From NCBI GenBank assembly GCA_029959545.1, contig JASCPH010000015.1, forward strand, positions 1 to 57,441: a stretch of DNA of 57,441 bases. Reading direction: 5' to 3'. Source of the DNA: Microbacteriaceae bacterium PS02066. GTDB lineage: Bacteria > Actinomycetota > Actinomycetes > Actinomycetales > Microbacteriaceae. Shown one piece after another: positions 24,535-32,468 of this stretch (position 1 is the first letter of the stretch; each line of letters opens with the position of its first letter). Position numbers and translations under genes: made by a program. The notes under the pieces are model-generated. The model searched no databases. It saw only the letters and a program-made list of their open reading frames with translations, and was not told the origin of the DNA.

Positions 24535-25095
24535 ATGCCCGTCCGCCGCCGTCCCGACGTCACCTCCCTCGAACTGATCGGCGGGCCGGAACCGGTGACA
24601 GTCGGCATCCACGACTACGACCCGAGCTGGCCCGCTGCGTTCGCGGAGCACCGCGACCGCATCCGCCGGGCGCTCGCGGACCGGCAGGTGGAGATCGCGC
24701 ATATCGGGTCGACGTCCGTGCCGGGTCTGGCCGCGAAACCCATCGTCGACATCGTCGTCGCCGTCGCGGACATCACCGCGGAAGAGGACTACCTCGACGC
24801 GCTTCTCGCCGCCGGATACGAGCTGCGCGTCCGCGAGCCCGGCCACCGCATGGTGCGCACCCCCGAGCGAGACGTCCACGTGCACGTCTACGAGCGCGGC
24901 TCACGCGCCGTGGACGAGTACCTTCTGCTGCGCGACCGGCTGCGAACGGATGCGGCGGATCGCTCGCTGTACGAGCGGACCAAACGCGAACTCATGCAAC
25001 GCGGCTGGGACGACATGAACGCCTATGCGGACGCGAAGACCGCGGTCATCGACGCGATCAAGGAGCGTGCCCGGGTCCAGCTGCGCCGGACCTGA
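24535..25095 (+). CDS. GrpB family protein (nucleotidyltransferase fold)
   Basis: A 186-residue protein of the GrpB/UPF0157 family. The signatures are VGIHDYDPSWPAAFAEHRDRI, IAHIGSTSVPGLAAKPIVDI (the G-S-T-S and following D residues, as in nucleotidyltransferases) and HVHVYERGSRAVDEYLLLRD. Some members are fused to dephospho-CoA kinase; the stand-alone form has no proven role. GATGGAG lies before the ATG. It converges on the next gene with 22 nt between stop codons. Confidence 0.9.
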   Translation: MPVRRRPDVTSLELIGGPEPVTVGIHDYDPSWPAAFAEHRDRIRRALADRQVEIAHIGSTSVPGLAAKPIVDIVVAVADITAEEDYLDALLAAGYELRVREPGHRMVRTPERDVHVHVYERGSRAVDEYLLLRDRLRTDAADRSLYERTKRELMQRGWDDMNAYADAKTAVIDAIKERARVQLRRT

Positions 25096-25117
25096 GACAG
25101 GATGCGGCTCCGCTCCC

Positions 25118-25549
25118 TCAGGAGAGGGAGGACGCCTCGGATTCGCTGTGTTCGAAGAATTCGACGAACTGTCGGAGCTCATCGAGTTCGGGTAAGTCGA
25201 CCCACAGCCGGATGCCTCCGTCCTTGGTGCCGGCGCCATTGACGACGGCAGCGCCACCGAGACGGTCGATCAGAGGCCCCGCATCGCGCGCCACTGCGTC
25301 CGGAAGGTAGCCCACGCCCCGGCCGTTCGAGGCGACCGAGACTCCGCCACGGTCGCGGCGCGACTGCTGCGCGCGGCGCAGGACATAGGTCCGTCGCTCG
25401 TCTCCGTGACGCTCACGGTCGTTGACGATGTAGTGCGTCCGCTCCAGAGCCACCGGGCGGGAGGGCAGTCGGCGCAGGTCCGGCAGATCGCCGTGCGTTC
25501 TCACGCGGCCGATCGTGATGTGCAGAAGCTCTTCCCACCATGCGGGCAT
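25118..25549 (-). CDS. Hypothetical protein, possible HIRAN-like domain
   Basis: A 143-residue protein. The centre, GGVSVASNGRGVGYLPDAVARDAGPLIDRLGG, resembles the core of HIRAN domains (x-V-G-YLP), which bind DNA ends or nucleic acids, but the match is weak. The N-terminus MPAWWEELLHITIGRVRTHGDL and the C-terminus LDELRQFVEFFEHSESEASS are unremarkable. GAGGAGAG before ATG 25549 supports the start. It is divergent from the two-component response regulator. Confidence 0.65.
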   Translation of the reverse strand: MPAWWEELLHITIGRVRTHGDLPDLRRLPSRPVALERTHYIVNDRERHGDERRTYVLRRAQQSRRDRGGVSVASNGRGVGYLPDAVARDAGPLIDRLGGAAVVNGAGTKDGGIRLWVDLPELDELRQFVEFFEHSESEASSLS

Positions 25550-25686
25550 GTGATCTCTCCTCGGTTCGACATGCCATCACCGAGGCGGAGCACTCCCCCA
25601 CTGTGTCATGCCCCGCTGGATGCCCCCTGACCGGCATCGGGAGCGAGGGGTCACGAGCCGACCTCAGCGCGCAGCACGCGATCACC

Positions 25687-25692
25687 TATGGT
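25687..25692 (+). promoter_or_regulatory. -10 box TATGGT, leaderless start for response regulator
   Basis: TATGGT is followed by 6 nt and GTG 25699. It decides between this GTG and the one at 25693. Confidence 0.45.
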
Positions 25693-25698
25693 GTGGAT

Positions 25699-26340
25699 GT
25701 GACCGCCAGATGGGTACGACGCGTGCTCGTCGTCGAGGACCAGGCAGCCATGCGGCTTCTCGTCTGCCAGACGCTGAACCAGCACGGGTTCGAGACCCGC
25801 GGAGCCGAGAGCGCGGCGGAGGCGACCCGCGTGTTCGCCGAGTTCGACCCCGACGTGCTCCTCGCAGACATCGACCTCGGTTCACGTCCGTCCGGCGCTG
25901 AACTGGCGGCCGGGCTCGTGGCGCTCGCGCCCCACCTCGGAGTGATCTTCCTCAGCAGCTATCCGCGCGCCGCAGCGGGAGCGACCGCGATGGGCGTGTC
26001 GGGTGCGGTGTTCGTGTCCAAGCTCACCCTCTCCTCCACCGCAGAGCTCGTCGACGCGGTCGAGGCGGTCATGTCGGCCCAGTCGCCCGCCGGTCCCGCG
26101 ACCGGCGACGGCGAGGACGCGCTCAGCAGGCTGACCCGGCATCAACTCGAGACGCTCTCGATGGTGGCGCGCGGCTGGTCCAACGACGAGATCGCAGCGC
26201 GATCCCACACATCCGTGCGCGCGGTCGAGCGATCGATCAGCCGCATCTTCGAGCGTCTCGGTCTGACGGGCGACCCGGCGCTGAGCCCACGGGTCGCCGC
26301 CGCCGCACTCTACGTGGCCGCGTTCGGCCCCGTGCGGTGA
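25699..26340 (+). CDS. LuxR/NarL-type response regulator
   Basis: A 213-residue response regulator. The receiver domain has VLVVEDQAAMRLLVCQTL (acidic pair), DVLLADIDLG (phosphorylated aspartate) and FLSSYP plus VFVSKLTLSS (Ser and Lys of the active site). The C-terminal helix-turn-helix reads LTRHQLETLSMVARGWSNDE and AARSHTSVRAVERSISRIFERLG, which is LuxR-like. The stop codon overlaps the GTG of the histidine kinase (GTGA), so the pair is one operon. It is likely to be phosphorylated by that kinase. Targets are unknown; the GAP-like membrane gene just downstream is a candidate. Confidence 0.88.
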   Translation: MTARWVRRVLVVEDQAAMRLLVCQTLNQHGFETRGAESAAEATRVFAEFDPDVLLADIDLGSRPSGAELAAGLVALAPHLGVIFLSSYPRAAAGATAMGVSGAVFVSKLTLSSTAELVDAVEAVMSAQSPAGPATGDGEDALSRLTRHQLETLSMVARGWSNDEIAARSHTSVRAVERSISRIFERLGLTGDPALSPRVAAAALYVAAFGPVR

Positions 26341-28040
26341 ATCGCCTCGCCCGCGCCGCGCGGGATGCGCTCGGCTCCGGACGCTTCGTGTCGCACTGGA
26401 CGTTCCTCGTCGCAGGGCTGCTGTCGGTCACCGTGATGAGCCCGACTCCCACGTCCGTCGACATCGCGGCACTCGGCGCCACGTTGGCTTCGACCGCCGC
26501 GTTCCTCGCCGGCCTCGTCGCCACCGCCCTCGGCGAGCGCCGTGTTCCCCGCCGCTGGCGCCCCTGGATCGTGACGGCCGGCGTTCTGGCTTCCGCGCTC
26601 CTCCGCCCTCTCGTCTACGACGCCGTCGCCGATGTGCTCGGTGCCTCCGCGCCGGCCGCCTGGCAGCTGCCCTTCCGCGTGCTGACGAACGCGACGGTCT
26701 GGATGGTCTCGCTGACGGCCATCGCCATCCTCACCACGCACGTCACCCGACTGCGACAGACCAACGCCCGCCTGCTCTCGGTACAGCACGCGCTCACGCA
26801 CGCCCGAGAGGATGCCGTTGCCTTCGAGAGCGCGGCCCGAGACCTCGTGCAGGCGGCGAGCCACGAGCTGAGAGGCGAGCTCCGCGCTCTGGCCGCGGAG
26901 CAGTCCGACACCGCCTCGTTGCGCACGTTCAGCGACGACAGCGTGCGGCGGTGGAGCCGGCGCCTGGCCGATCTCGCCGCCACGCCCGCGGAGCCCGTCG
27001 TCGCCGGGCCGATCGAGCGCGTGCGGATGCGGCCCGCGCTGCGACTGCCTCCCCCCGGCATCGTGGCCGTCATCTACGCCCTCTGCGTCTTGCCGTACGC
27101 ACTGCGCACAGTGCCGGCACTGCACGTACTGGTCGGTGTGGCGGTGCTCGCCGCAGGCGCCGTTCTCGCCGACGGTGTGCCGCGTCTGCGCGCCCTCCGC
27201 CGGCGCCGCATCCCGGCCTTCCTCGCCATCGGGGCGGTCGTGGGACTCGGTCTGGGCACGCTGGCATGGGCGCAGGGGATTCCGCTCGCACTGTCGGCCG
27301 TACCCGTTCTGGCCTATCCCGCCCTCGCCGCGGCGTGCGCGCTCTGCGCCGGCACGGCGTCCGCGCTCAGGGTCGAGGAGCGGCGTCTGACCGCGACCGT
27401 GCGCGTCTCGCAGCGGATCGGACGCGTGGGCACGTCGGCTGCACGCGCCGCTCTGGAGGACGCGGCGCGCGAGCTGCACCGTGACGCGCAGGGGGCGTGT
27501 GTGCGCGCGCTCGCCGCAGCGGATCGCTGGGCACCGACCACGCTTCGCGACGTGCGCGACGAGCTCGATCCCCTGCTCGCCGGGCTCCCGGAGGTGTTCG
27601 AGCGGCCGCACGACGGAGCGTCCGTGCAGTCGCTGGTCGACCCCGTCGAGACGTGGCGCCCTGTGGTCGACGTCCGTATGCGGATGACCCCCGACGTGCG
27701 GACGGCTCTCGACGCATCGGCGGCTGCGCGCGACGATGTGTTCGAGATCGTCGCGGAGGGGCTGCTGAACGCCGTCAAGCACAGCGTTCCCGCCGCGGCC
27801 GCGATCGATCTGGACGTCATCGCGACGGGCGCGGGCCCCCGCCTGCGGCTGCAGGTGCGCTCGCCCGGACGCCTGCCGCGGGCAGCGACGCTGCGCAGGG
27901 CTTCGGCGGCTCGTGGACGCGGCGCACGGTTGCGAGCGGACGGGTCGGGAGCACTCCTGGAGGCGGTCATCGATCTCGGCGCGGCCTCCCCTGTCGTGTC
28001 CACCGAACATCCGCCTCACGCGCAGACATCCACGTCGTAA
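26337..28040 (+). CDS. Membrane histidine kinase with two transmembrane blocks
   Basis: A 567-residue sensor. The first membrane block (about residues 20-135) and a second one (about 240-345) are separated by a 100-residue cytoplasmic segment. The kinase part follows: AARELHRDAQGACVRAL (H381) looks like a HisKA_3 phosphoacceptor and EGLLNAVKHS (N478) like the N box of the ATPase. The G boxes are hard to find and the end is shorter than usual. A second tempting histidine is in AASHELRGELRAL (H176), between the membrane blocks. It pairs with the response regulator upstream. It may sense a membrane or lipid signal. Confidence 0.75.
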   Translation: MNRLARAARDALGSGRFVSHWTFLVAGLLSVTVMSPTPTSVDIAALGATLASTAAFLAGLVATALGERRVPRRWRPWIVTAGVLASALLRPLVYDAVADVLGASAPAAWQLPFRVLTNATVWMVSLTAIAILTTHVTRLRQTNARLLSVQHALTHAREDAVAFESAARDLVQAASHELRGELRALAAEQSDTASLRTFSDDSVRRWSRRLADLAATPAEPVVAGPIERVRMRPALRLPPPGIVAVIYALCVLPYALRTVPALHVLVGVAVLAAGAVLADGVPRLRALRRRRIPAFLAIGAVVGLGLGTLAWAQGIPLALSAVPVLAYPALAAACALCAGTASALRVEERRLTATVRVSQRIGRVGTSAARAALEDAARELHRDAQGACVRALAAADRWAPTTLRDVRDELDPLLAGLPEVFERPHDGASVQSLVDPVETWRPVVDVRMRMTPDVRTALDASAAARDDVFEIVAEGLLNAVKHSVPAAAAIDLDVIATGAGPRLRLQVRSPGRLPRAATLRRASAARGRGARLRADGSGALLEAVIDLGAASPVVSTEHPPHAQTSTS

Positions 28041-28082
28041 CGTCTGCAGTCGCCGGTCCGCGGCATGCAGATGGAGCATCCG

Positions 28083-28766
28083 ATGAACACGCACGACCTT
28101 CCCTCACTGATCCCCGCCGCCGTGGGACTGATGATCTCGCCGCTTCCGATCGTGGCGATCGTGGCGATCCTGCTGTCGGCCCGCGGGAGAGTCGCCTCTC
28201 TCGCCTACACCGGCGCGTTCCTGGCCGTCACCCTGGCGTTCACGGCACTCGGTGCCGCGACGACCGCCGGCGCGTCGTCGTCGGGCGGATCGGCAGCGTC
28301 GAAGGTCGTCGTGCTCGTGCTGACGATCCTGTTGACCGTGGGATTCACCGTCTTGGCCGTCATGAGCTGGCTGTCGCGGCCACGAGGCGGGGCCGCGCCG
28401 CGCACGCCGGGCTGGCTCTCGGCGATCGACTCGATCACCCCCGCACGCGCCGGCGGTCTCGGCCTGCTGATGGCCGTGACCAACTCGAAGAACATCCCGC
28501 TCGAGTTGAAGGCCGGGGCGACCATCGGGGCCGCGCACCTGCCGGTCCTGGCGGCCGTCGGCCTGTGTATCGCCTTCGCCGTGGCCGGCTCACTCGCCCT
28601 CGTCATCCCCACGCTGCTCGCCACCAGCGGATCCGCATCCGTCGCGCGGCGCCTGGAGCGACTGAAGACCGAGATGATCGCGCACAACGCAGTGATCATG
28701 ACGGTGCTGTTCGCGGTCCTCGCCGCGAACGAGGCCGCTCACCTCGTCCACCAGCTGTTCTCCTGA
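28083..28766 (+). CDS. GAP/Sap family membrane protein
   Basis: A 227-residue protein with about six membrane helices. The start LPSLIPAAVGLMISPLPIVA with the S-P-L-P helix, the loop LGLLMAVTNSKNIPLELKAG and the end TEMIAHNAVIMTVLFAVLAAN are the marks of the GAP (Sap, sulfolipid-1-addressing) family linked to lipid export in mycobacteria. GGAG lies 6 nt before ATG 28083. It lies 43 nt after the two-component genes and 18 nt before the esterase, so it may be in the same transcript. Confidence 0.85.
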   Translation: MNTHDLPSLIPAAVGLMISPLPIVAIVAILLSARGRVASLAYTGAFLAVTLAFTALGAATTAGASSSGGSAASKVVVLVLTILLTVGFTVLAVMSWLSRPRGGAAPRTPGWLSAIDSITPARAGGLGLLMAVTNSKNIPLELKAGATIGAAHLPVLAAVGLCIAFAVAGSLALVIPTLLATSGSASVARRLERLKTEMIAHNAVIMTVLFAVLAANEAAHLVHQLFS

Positions 28767-28783
28767 CCCGGAAAGGAACGGAC

Positions 28784-30355
28784 ATGTCCCACCCGAACGA
28801 CATCTTTCCCGCCGGCACTCGACTCGCCCACGCGCCCGCCGGTTCGTTCCGCGGACTCGAGCTCGGCCCGGTTCTGTCGTGGCGCGGCATCCGCTTCGCC
28901 GAGCCGCCCACCGGCGACGCCCGATGGCGCGATCCCGTTGCCGCGAAGCCCGTAGCTGGCGAAACGGATGCGACGCGCTACGGACCGGTCTGCCCGCAGA
29001 GTATGAACCCCGCCGTCCCGCTCGGCGATGACGCCGTCATGGACGAGGACTGCCTCCGACTCAACGTGTGGGCACCCGCATCCGAGAGCGAGCGCGCGCG
29101 CCCTGTCATGGTGTGGGTGCACGGCGGCGCGTACACGTTCGGGGCCTCCAGCCAGCCCTTGTTCGACGCCACCTCGCTCGTGACGCGCGGCGACGTCGTG
29201 GTGGTCACGGTCAACTATCGCCTCGGTGCTTTCGGCTTCCTCGATCTCGCCTCCCTCCTGCCCGAGCAGGGCTTCGATCGCAATCTCGCGCTCAAGGACG
29301 TGCTGCTCGCCCTCGAATGGGTGCAGCAGAACATCCGCGCCTTCGGCGGAGACCCCGATCGCGTCACGGTCTTCGGCGAGTCCGCCGGGGGTGGGCTCGT
29401 GACCACGCTGCTGGCCACACCGTCCGCTCGCGGGCTGTTCCACCGCGCCATCGCCGAGTCCTCCCCCGCATCCAGCGTCTACGGCGCCGAGCGCGCCTGG
29501 GCGGTCGCCGCGCGTTTCACCGCAGCACTGCGCATCGATGAGACGCGCCCGGATGCGGCGGACGCGCTGCGTGCCGCAACGGCCCAGCAGATCGTCGGCG
29601 CGGGCATGGAGGTGTACGCGCAGGTGCCCGACGCCGACCCTGGCGTGCTCGCCTTCGCACCGGTCATCGACGGTGACCTGCTGCCGGAGGCACCCGCCGT
29701 CGTGCTGCGGGAGGGCCGGGGACTTGCCGTGCCTCTGCTCATCGGGACGAACAAGGACGAGGCGTCCCTGTTCAAGTTCATGAAGTCGCCGCTGATCCCC
29801 ATCACCGACGAACGCCTGCGCGACATGTTCGGCGACATGGCCGCGGACAATCCCGCGCTCGAGCTGCCGACGTTCGATGACGTGCGCACCGCGTACGAGC
29901 ACGCGCGGCAGCGCACGATCGGGCTCGGAATCGCGCGGGACATCGGGTTCCGCATGCCGAGCGTGTGGATCGCGGAGGGGCATTCGCGGGTGGCGGATGT
30001 CTGGCTGTACCGCTTCGACCACGCGGCCCCGTTCCTGCGTCTGATCGGGCTCGGAGCGACGCACGCCACGGAGCTGCCGTACCTCTGGGGCAACCTGGCG
30101 AGCGGACCGAAGGACCCGACGTTCCGCCTCGGCGGCCGCCGGGTGGCCGAGAGCATCTCGGCTCGCATGCAGCAGCGGTGGACTGCCTTCGCGCACGGCG
30201 AGTCGCCGGATGCGGACGGCTCGGCTCCCTGGGAGTCCTACTCGGTCGACCGGGGGCGCAGCACGCTGGTGATCGACCACCAGGATCATCTCGTGCCGGA
30301 TCTGGACGGATCACTGCGAGCCGCGTGGGGCGACGAGGTGCTGACCTTCCACTGA
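28784..30355 (+). CDS. Type B carboxylesterase/lipase
   Basis: A 523-residue esterase of the carboxylesterase type B (para-nitrobenzyl esterase) family. The oxyanion loop VWVHGGAYTFGASSQ, the nucleophile elbow VFGESAGGGLVTTLL (Ser), the acid GTNKDEASLF (Glu) and GATHATELPYLWG (His) complete the triad. The N-terminus FRGLELGPVLSWRGIRFAEP is normal. No signal peptide is seen, so it is cytoplasmic. It may hydrolyse esters of xenobiotics or lipids. AAAGGA precedes the ATG. It follows the GAP-family gene after 17 nt. Confidence 0.93.
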   Translation: MSHPNDIFPAGTRLAHAPAGSFRGLELGPVLSWRGIRFAEPPTGDARWRDPVAAKPVAGETDATRYGPVCPQSMNPAVPLGDDAVMDEDCLRLNVWAPASESERARPVMVWVHGGAYTFGASSQPLFDATSLVTRGDVVVVTVNYRLGAFGFLDLASLLPEQGFDRNLALKDVLLALEWVQQNIRAFGGDPDRVTVFGESAGGGLVTTLLATPSARGLFHRAIAESSPASSVYGAERAWAVAARFTAALRIDETRPDAADALRAATAQQIVGAGMEVYAQVPDADPGVLAFAPVIDGDLLPEAPAVVLREGRGLAVPLLIGTNKDEASLFKFMKSPLIPITDERLRDMFGDMAADNPALELPTFDDVRTAYEHARQRTIGLGIARDIGFRMPSVWIAEGHSRVADVWLYRFDHAAPFLRLIGLGATHATELPYLWGNLASGPKDPTFRLGGRRVAESISARMQQRWTAFAHGESPDADGSAPWESYSVDRGRSTLVIDHQDHLVPDLDGSLRAAWGDEVLTFH

Positions 30356-30438
30356 TCGGGATGCGCCGGAGGCGGCGCGTCGACGGTGAGGGCCGGAATC
30401 CGCCAGACGGCAGCGGCTCGATCGCGTTGGCTGAGGGG

Positions 30439-31248
30439 GTGAACAACGACACCGCTACCGCCGCTTTCCGCGCCCTCTGCGTCGGCTCGCCGCATCCGTT
30501 CGTCCTCGTCAACGCGTGGGATGCGGCGAGCGCGCGGATCATGGAGGCTGCCGGCGCACCTGCCATCGCCACCACCAGTGCGGGGGTCGCGTGGTCGCTC
30601 GGTCGTTCCGACGGCGATGCGCTCACCCGCGCAGAAGCCGTGGGTGCCGTGAGGCGCATCGTCGACGCCGTCTCCGTGCCGGTCTCTGCAGACATCGAGG
30701 GCGGATATCTCGACTCTTCGCACGGCGTCGCGCGCACGATCGACGCGGTGCTCGACGCGGGAGCGGCCGGGATCAACATCGAGGACGGCGCATCGTCACC
30801 GACCGACTTCGCGGCCCGTGTCGCCGACGCGCGGCGGACAGCCGATCGCGCGGGTGTGGCCCTGTTCATCAATGCCCGAACGGACGTCTTCCTCCGAGGC
30901 GGACGGAGCACGGCCGCTCTCACCGCGGAGACGATCGAACGCGGACGACGCTACGTCGAAGCCGGAGCCGACGGTGTCTTCGTTCCGGGCGCGGCGATAA
31001 CCGAGATCGCTGTTCTCTCGTCCGGTATCCCGGCGCCACTCAACGTCATGGCCGGCCCGGGGTCGCCGACGACAGCGGCGCTCGGGAGACTCGGTGCGGC
31101 GCGAGTCAGCCTCGGGTCGAGTGTCGCCCAGGCCGCCTACGCACTGGCGCGTCGCGCTGCGACAGAGGCACTGACAGCGGGCACATTCGACGCTCTCGTG
31201 GACAGCGTGGACTACGGCCGACTCAACGCGTTGATGCGGCGCGGGTGA
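30439..31248 (+). CDS. Isocitrate lyase/PEP mutase family protein
   Basis: A 269-residue TIM-barrel enzyme of the PEP mutase/methylisocitrate lyase superfamily. Marks: FVLVNAWDAASARIMEAAGA, VSADIEGGYLDSS (metal-site acids), GINIEDGASS, LFINARTDVFLRGG and the C-terminal LGAARVSLGSSVAQAAYALAR. The catalytic cysteine loop of true isocitrate lyases (KKCGH) is not visible, so it is closer to the phosphonopyruvate hydrolase or oxaloacetase-like group. The GTG at 30439 is used because a G-rich ribosome site lies just before it and the family begins there; ATG 30361 would add 26 residues. Confidence 0.88.
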   Translation: MNNDTATAAFRALCVGSPHPFVLVNAWDAASARIMEAAGAPAIATTSAGVAWSLGRSDGDALTRAEAVGAVRRIVDAVSVPVSADIEGGYLDSSHGVARTIDAVLDAGAAGINIEDGASSPTDFAARVADARRTADRAGVALFINARTDVFLRGGRSTAALTAETIERGRRYVEAGADGVFVPGAAITEIAVLSSGIPAPLNVMAGPGSPTTAALGRLGAARVSLGSSVAQAAYALARRAATEALTAGTFDALVDSVDYGRLNALMRRG

Positions 31249-31313
31249 CGCGCGAATGCTCCCATTCTTTCCACGTGTCACCGGCCGTTGGTCACTTTGT
31301 CTGCTCCTCGGGT

Positions 31314-31319
31314 TACGAT
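31314..31319 (+). promoter_or_regulatory. Candidate -10 box TACGAT
   Basis: TACGAT with TTGTCT about 17 nt upstream; it could drive the small gene that begins near 31,375 with a short leader. Confidence 0.25.
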
Positions 31320-31374
31320 CGCGGCAACGGTGCGGTTTTGCAGGTCCGCGCCCATGCAGAACGCGAGGATCCCG

Positions 31375-31707
31375 GTGCCCTTCAGAAGCAAAGAGACACT
31401 CGAAGCCTGGCTCGAAGAGTTCCACCGCTCCCGCGACGCGGGAGAACTCATCCGCGTCGCCGTGCAGGACGGGTCCGAGGGCGCTGACACGGGTCTCGTG
31501 ATTGTGCCGCTGCACAACGCGGACATCTCGCTCTACATGGAGCCGGTCGAGGTCGGGGACGCGCGGTGGCGTGTGACGATCGAACCGCAGGCCGAGATCA
31601 CTGTGCTCACGAGCTTCGAGATGCAGCGCCTCGCCGCCGAGCTCTCCGTCGCGGCCGAGCTGTGCGCGTTTCTGGAGGCCAAGTCCGTGGGGCACGAGGA
31701 GAGCTGA
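31375..31707 (+). CDS. Conserved small acidic protein of unknown function
   Basis: A 110-residue soluble protein starting PFRSKETLEAWLEEFHRSRD and containing GADTGLVIVPLHNADISLYM, WRVTIEPQAEITVL and MQRLAAELSVAAELCAFLEA. It has one cysteine, no signal peptide and no membrane segment. The composition and even reading frame indicate a real gene, but I know no function. GTG 31375 has AGGA 6 nt upstream; ATG 31354 is the alternative. It lies alone, with no obvious partner. Confidence 0.75.
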   Translation: MPFRSKETLEAWLEEFHRSRDAGELIRVAVQDGSEGADTGLVIVPLHNADISLYMEPVEVGDARWRVTIEPQAEITVLTSFEMQRLAAELSVAAELCAFLEAKSVGHEES

Positions 31708-31754
31708 GGCTGCCTGTCGCCCTGCGGATCGAATGAACCGAGACGTCGCTGCCG

Positions 31755-32192
31755 TCAGTTCAAGGAGCGCCCGACGTACACGTTCCGCGAGACGGCGACG
31801 AAGCGCTCAGGTGAAGCTGCGCCATCGGGAACGACCGCGTACAGGCGCTGGTCGGGCCCGGAGGCCCTGATCTCACCACCTTCTCCTCCGCACACACTCA
31901 CCCATGCTTCGTCGCCGGGATACGCGAAGAGGCAGATCTCCCCGGCACTACTCCCGCGCCCCAGCCACACGTCGGTTCCCTCGTGCTCGCCCACCCATCT
32001 CATCGAGTCGAGATCGAAATTCGCCAGCGTATCCTCCGGCACCGTGGCCGGCAACGCCGGCGTGCGGGTGCTTTCCAGATCGGCGTATGCGGCCGTACTC
32101 GCACAGCCGGCCAGCGCCAGCGCTGCGACCGCGAGCCACCCTCCGTGGCATCCATCTGTCGCCAGAGGACGCCGTCGTAGGGCTGCGTGCAT
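31755..32192 (-). CDS. Putative lipoprotein
   Basis: A 145-residue protein with an odd N-terminus: MHAALRRRPLATDGCHGG, then WLAVAALALAGC, a lipobox with the cysteine at residue 30. The mature part has DSMRWVGEHEGTDVWLGRGS, EICLFAYPGDEAWVSVCGGE and RLYAVVPDGA, a beta-rich pattern common in small actinobacterial lipoproteins. The signal peptide overlaps the end of another lipoprotein-like frame read one base off. The first 15 residues are therefore less certain than the rest. No partner gene is evident. Confidence 0.7.
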   Translation of the reverse strand: MHAALRRRPLATDGCHGGWLAVAALALAGCASTAAYADLESTRTPALPATVPEDTLANFDLDSMRWVGEHEGTDVWLGRGSSAGEICLFAYPGDEAWVSVCGGEGGEIRASGPDQRLYAVVPDGAASPERFVAVSRNVYVGRSLN

Positions 32193-32251
32193 CCGCTGAG
32201 CGCCAAAGCGGCGACGCCGAGAAGGGCGACCGCGACCAGACGACGGATCAT
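32000..32251 (-). pseudogene. Second lipoprotein signal in another frame, probably truncated
   Basis: From ATG 32251 the frame reads MIRRLVAVALLGVAALALSG followed by C21, a textbook lipoprotein signal peptide and lipobox, then TQPYDGVLWRQMDATEGG. Beyond that it becomes Arg/Trp-rich shadow sequence of the overlapping lipoprotein gene and stops at 32000. The sensible part is about 40 codons. It is best read as the remaining start of a related lipoprotein gene whose body was lost when it fused to the next one. Confidence 0.45.
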
Positions 32252-32269
32252 GTGTGAAGACGAGGCGCT

Positions 32270-32467
32270 GTGCCGCTGACGGAATCCGACCTGAAGTTCA
32301 CGATCGTCAGCCACCTGGAATGTCTGGCGTGCGGGCGCACCTGGTTCTGGGGGCTCTGTATCCGTGGAGCACCGATCTACCGGCCCGTCGATGCGGACGC
32401 GCCGTTACGGGAGCGGTGGGAAGAGGTGCCACCCCGCGAACGGTGGGCACGCGACGCCGCATCCTGA
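32270..32467 (+). CDS. Small protein with CxxC pair
   Basis: A 65-residue protein. The segment HLECLACGRTWFWGLCIRG holds C18-x2-C21 and a third cysteine, like a half zinc ribbon. The rest is acidic and basic: WEEVPPRERWARDAAS. GTG 32270 is the start. It diverges from the lipoprotein remnant (18 nt apart), and its stop codon lies 1 nt from the stop codon of the AraC gene. The family is not recognised. Confidence 0.55.
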   Translation: MPLTESDLKFTIVSHLECLACGRTWFWGLCIRGAPIYRPVDADAPLRERWEEVPPRERWARDAAS

Positions 32468-32468
32468 G

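Noticed and set aside
26310..28094. 594-codon minus-strand frame opposite the histidine kinase
   Set aside because: No recognisable domain, Arg/His/Asp/Gly-rich; the plus-strand frame has membrane helices and kinase motifs and overlaps the regulator stop codon.
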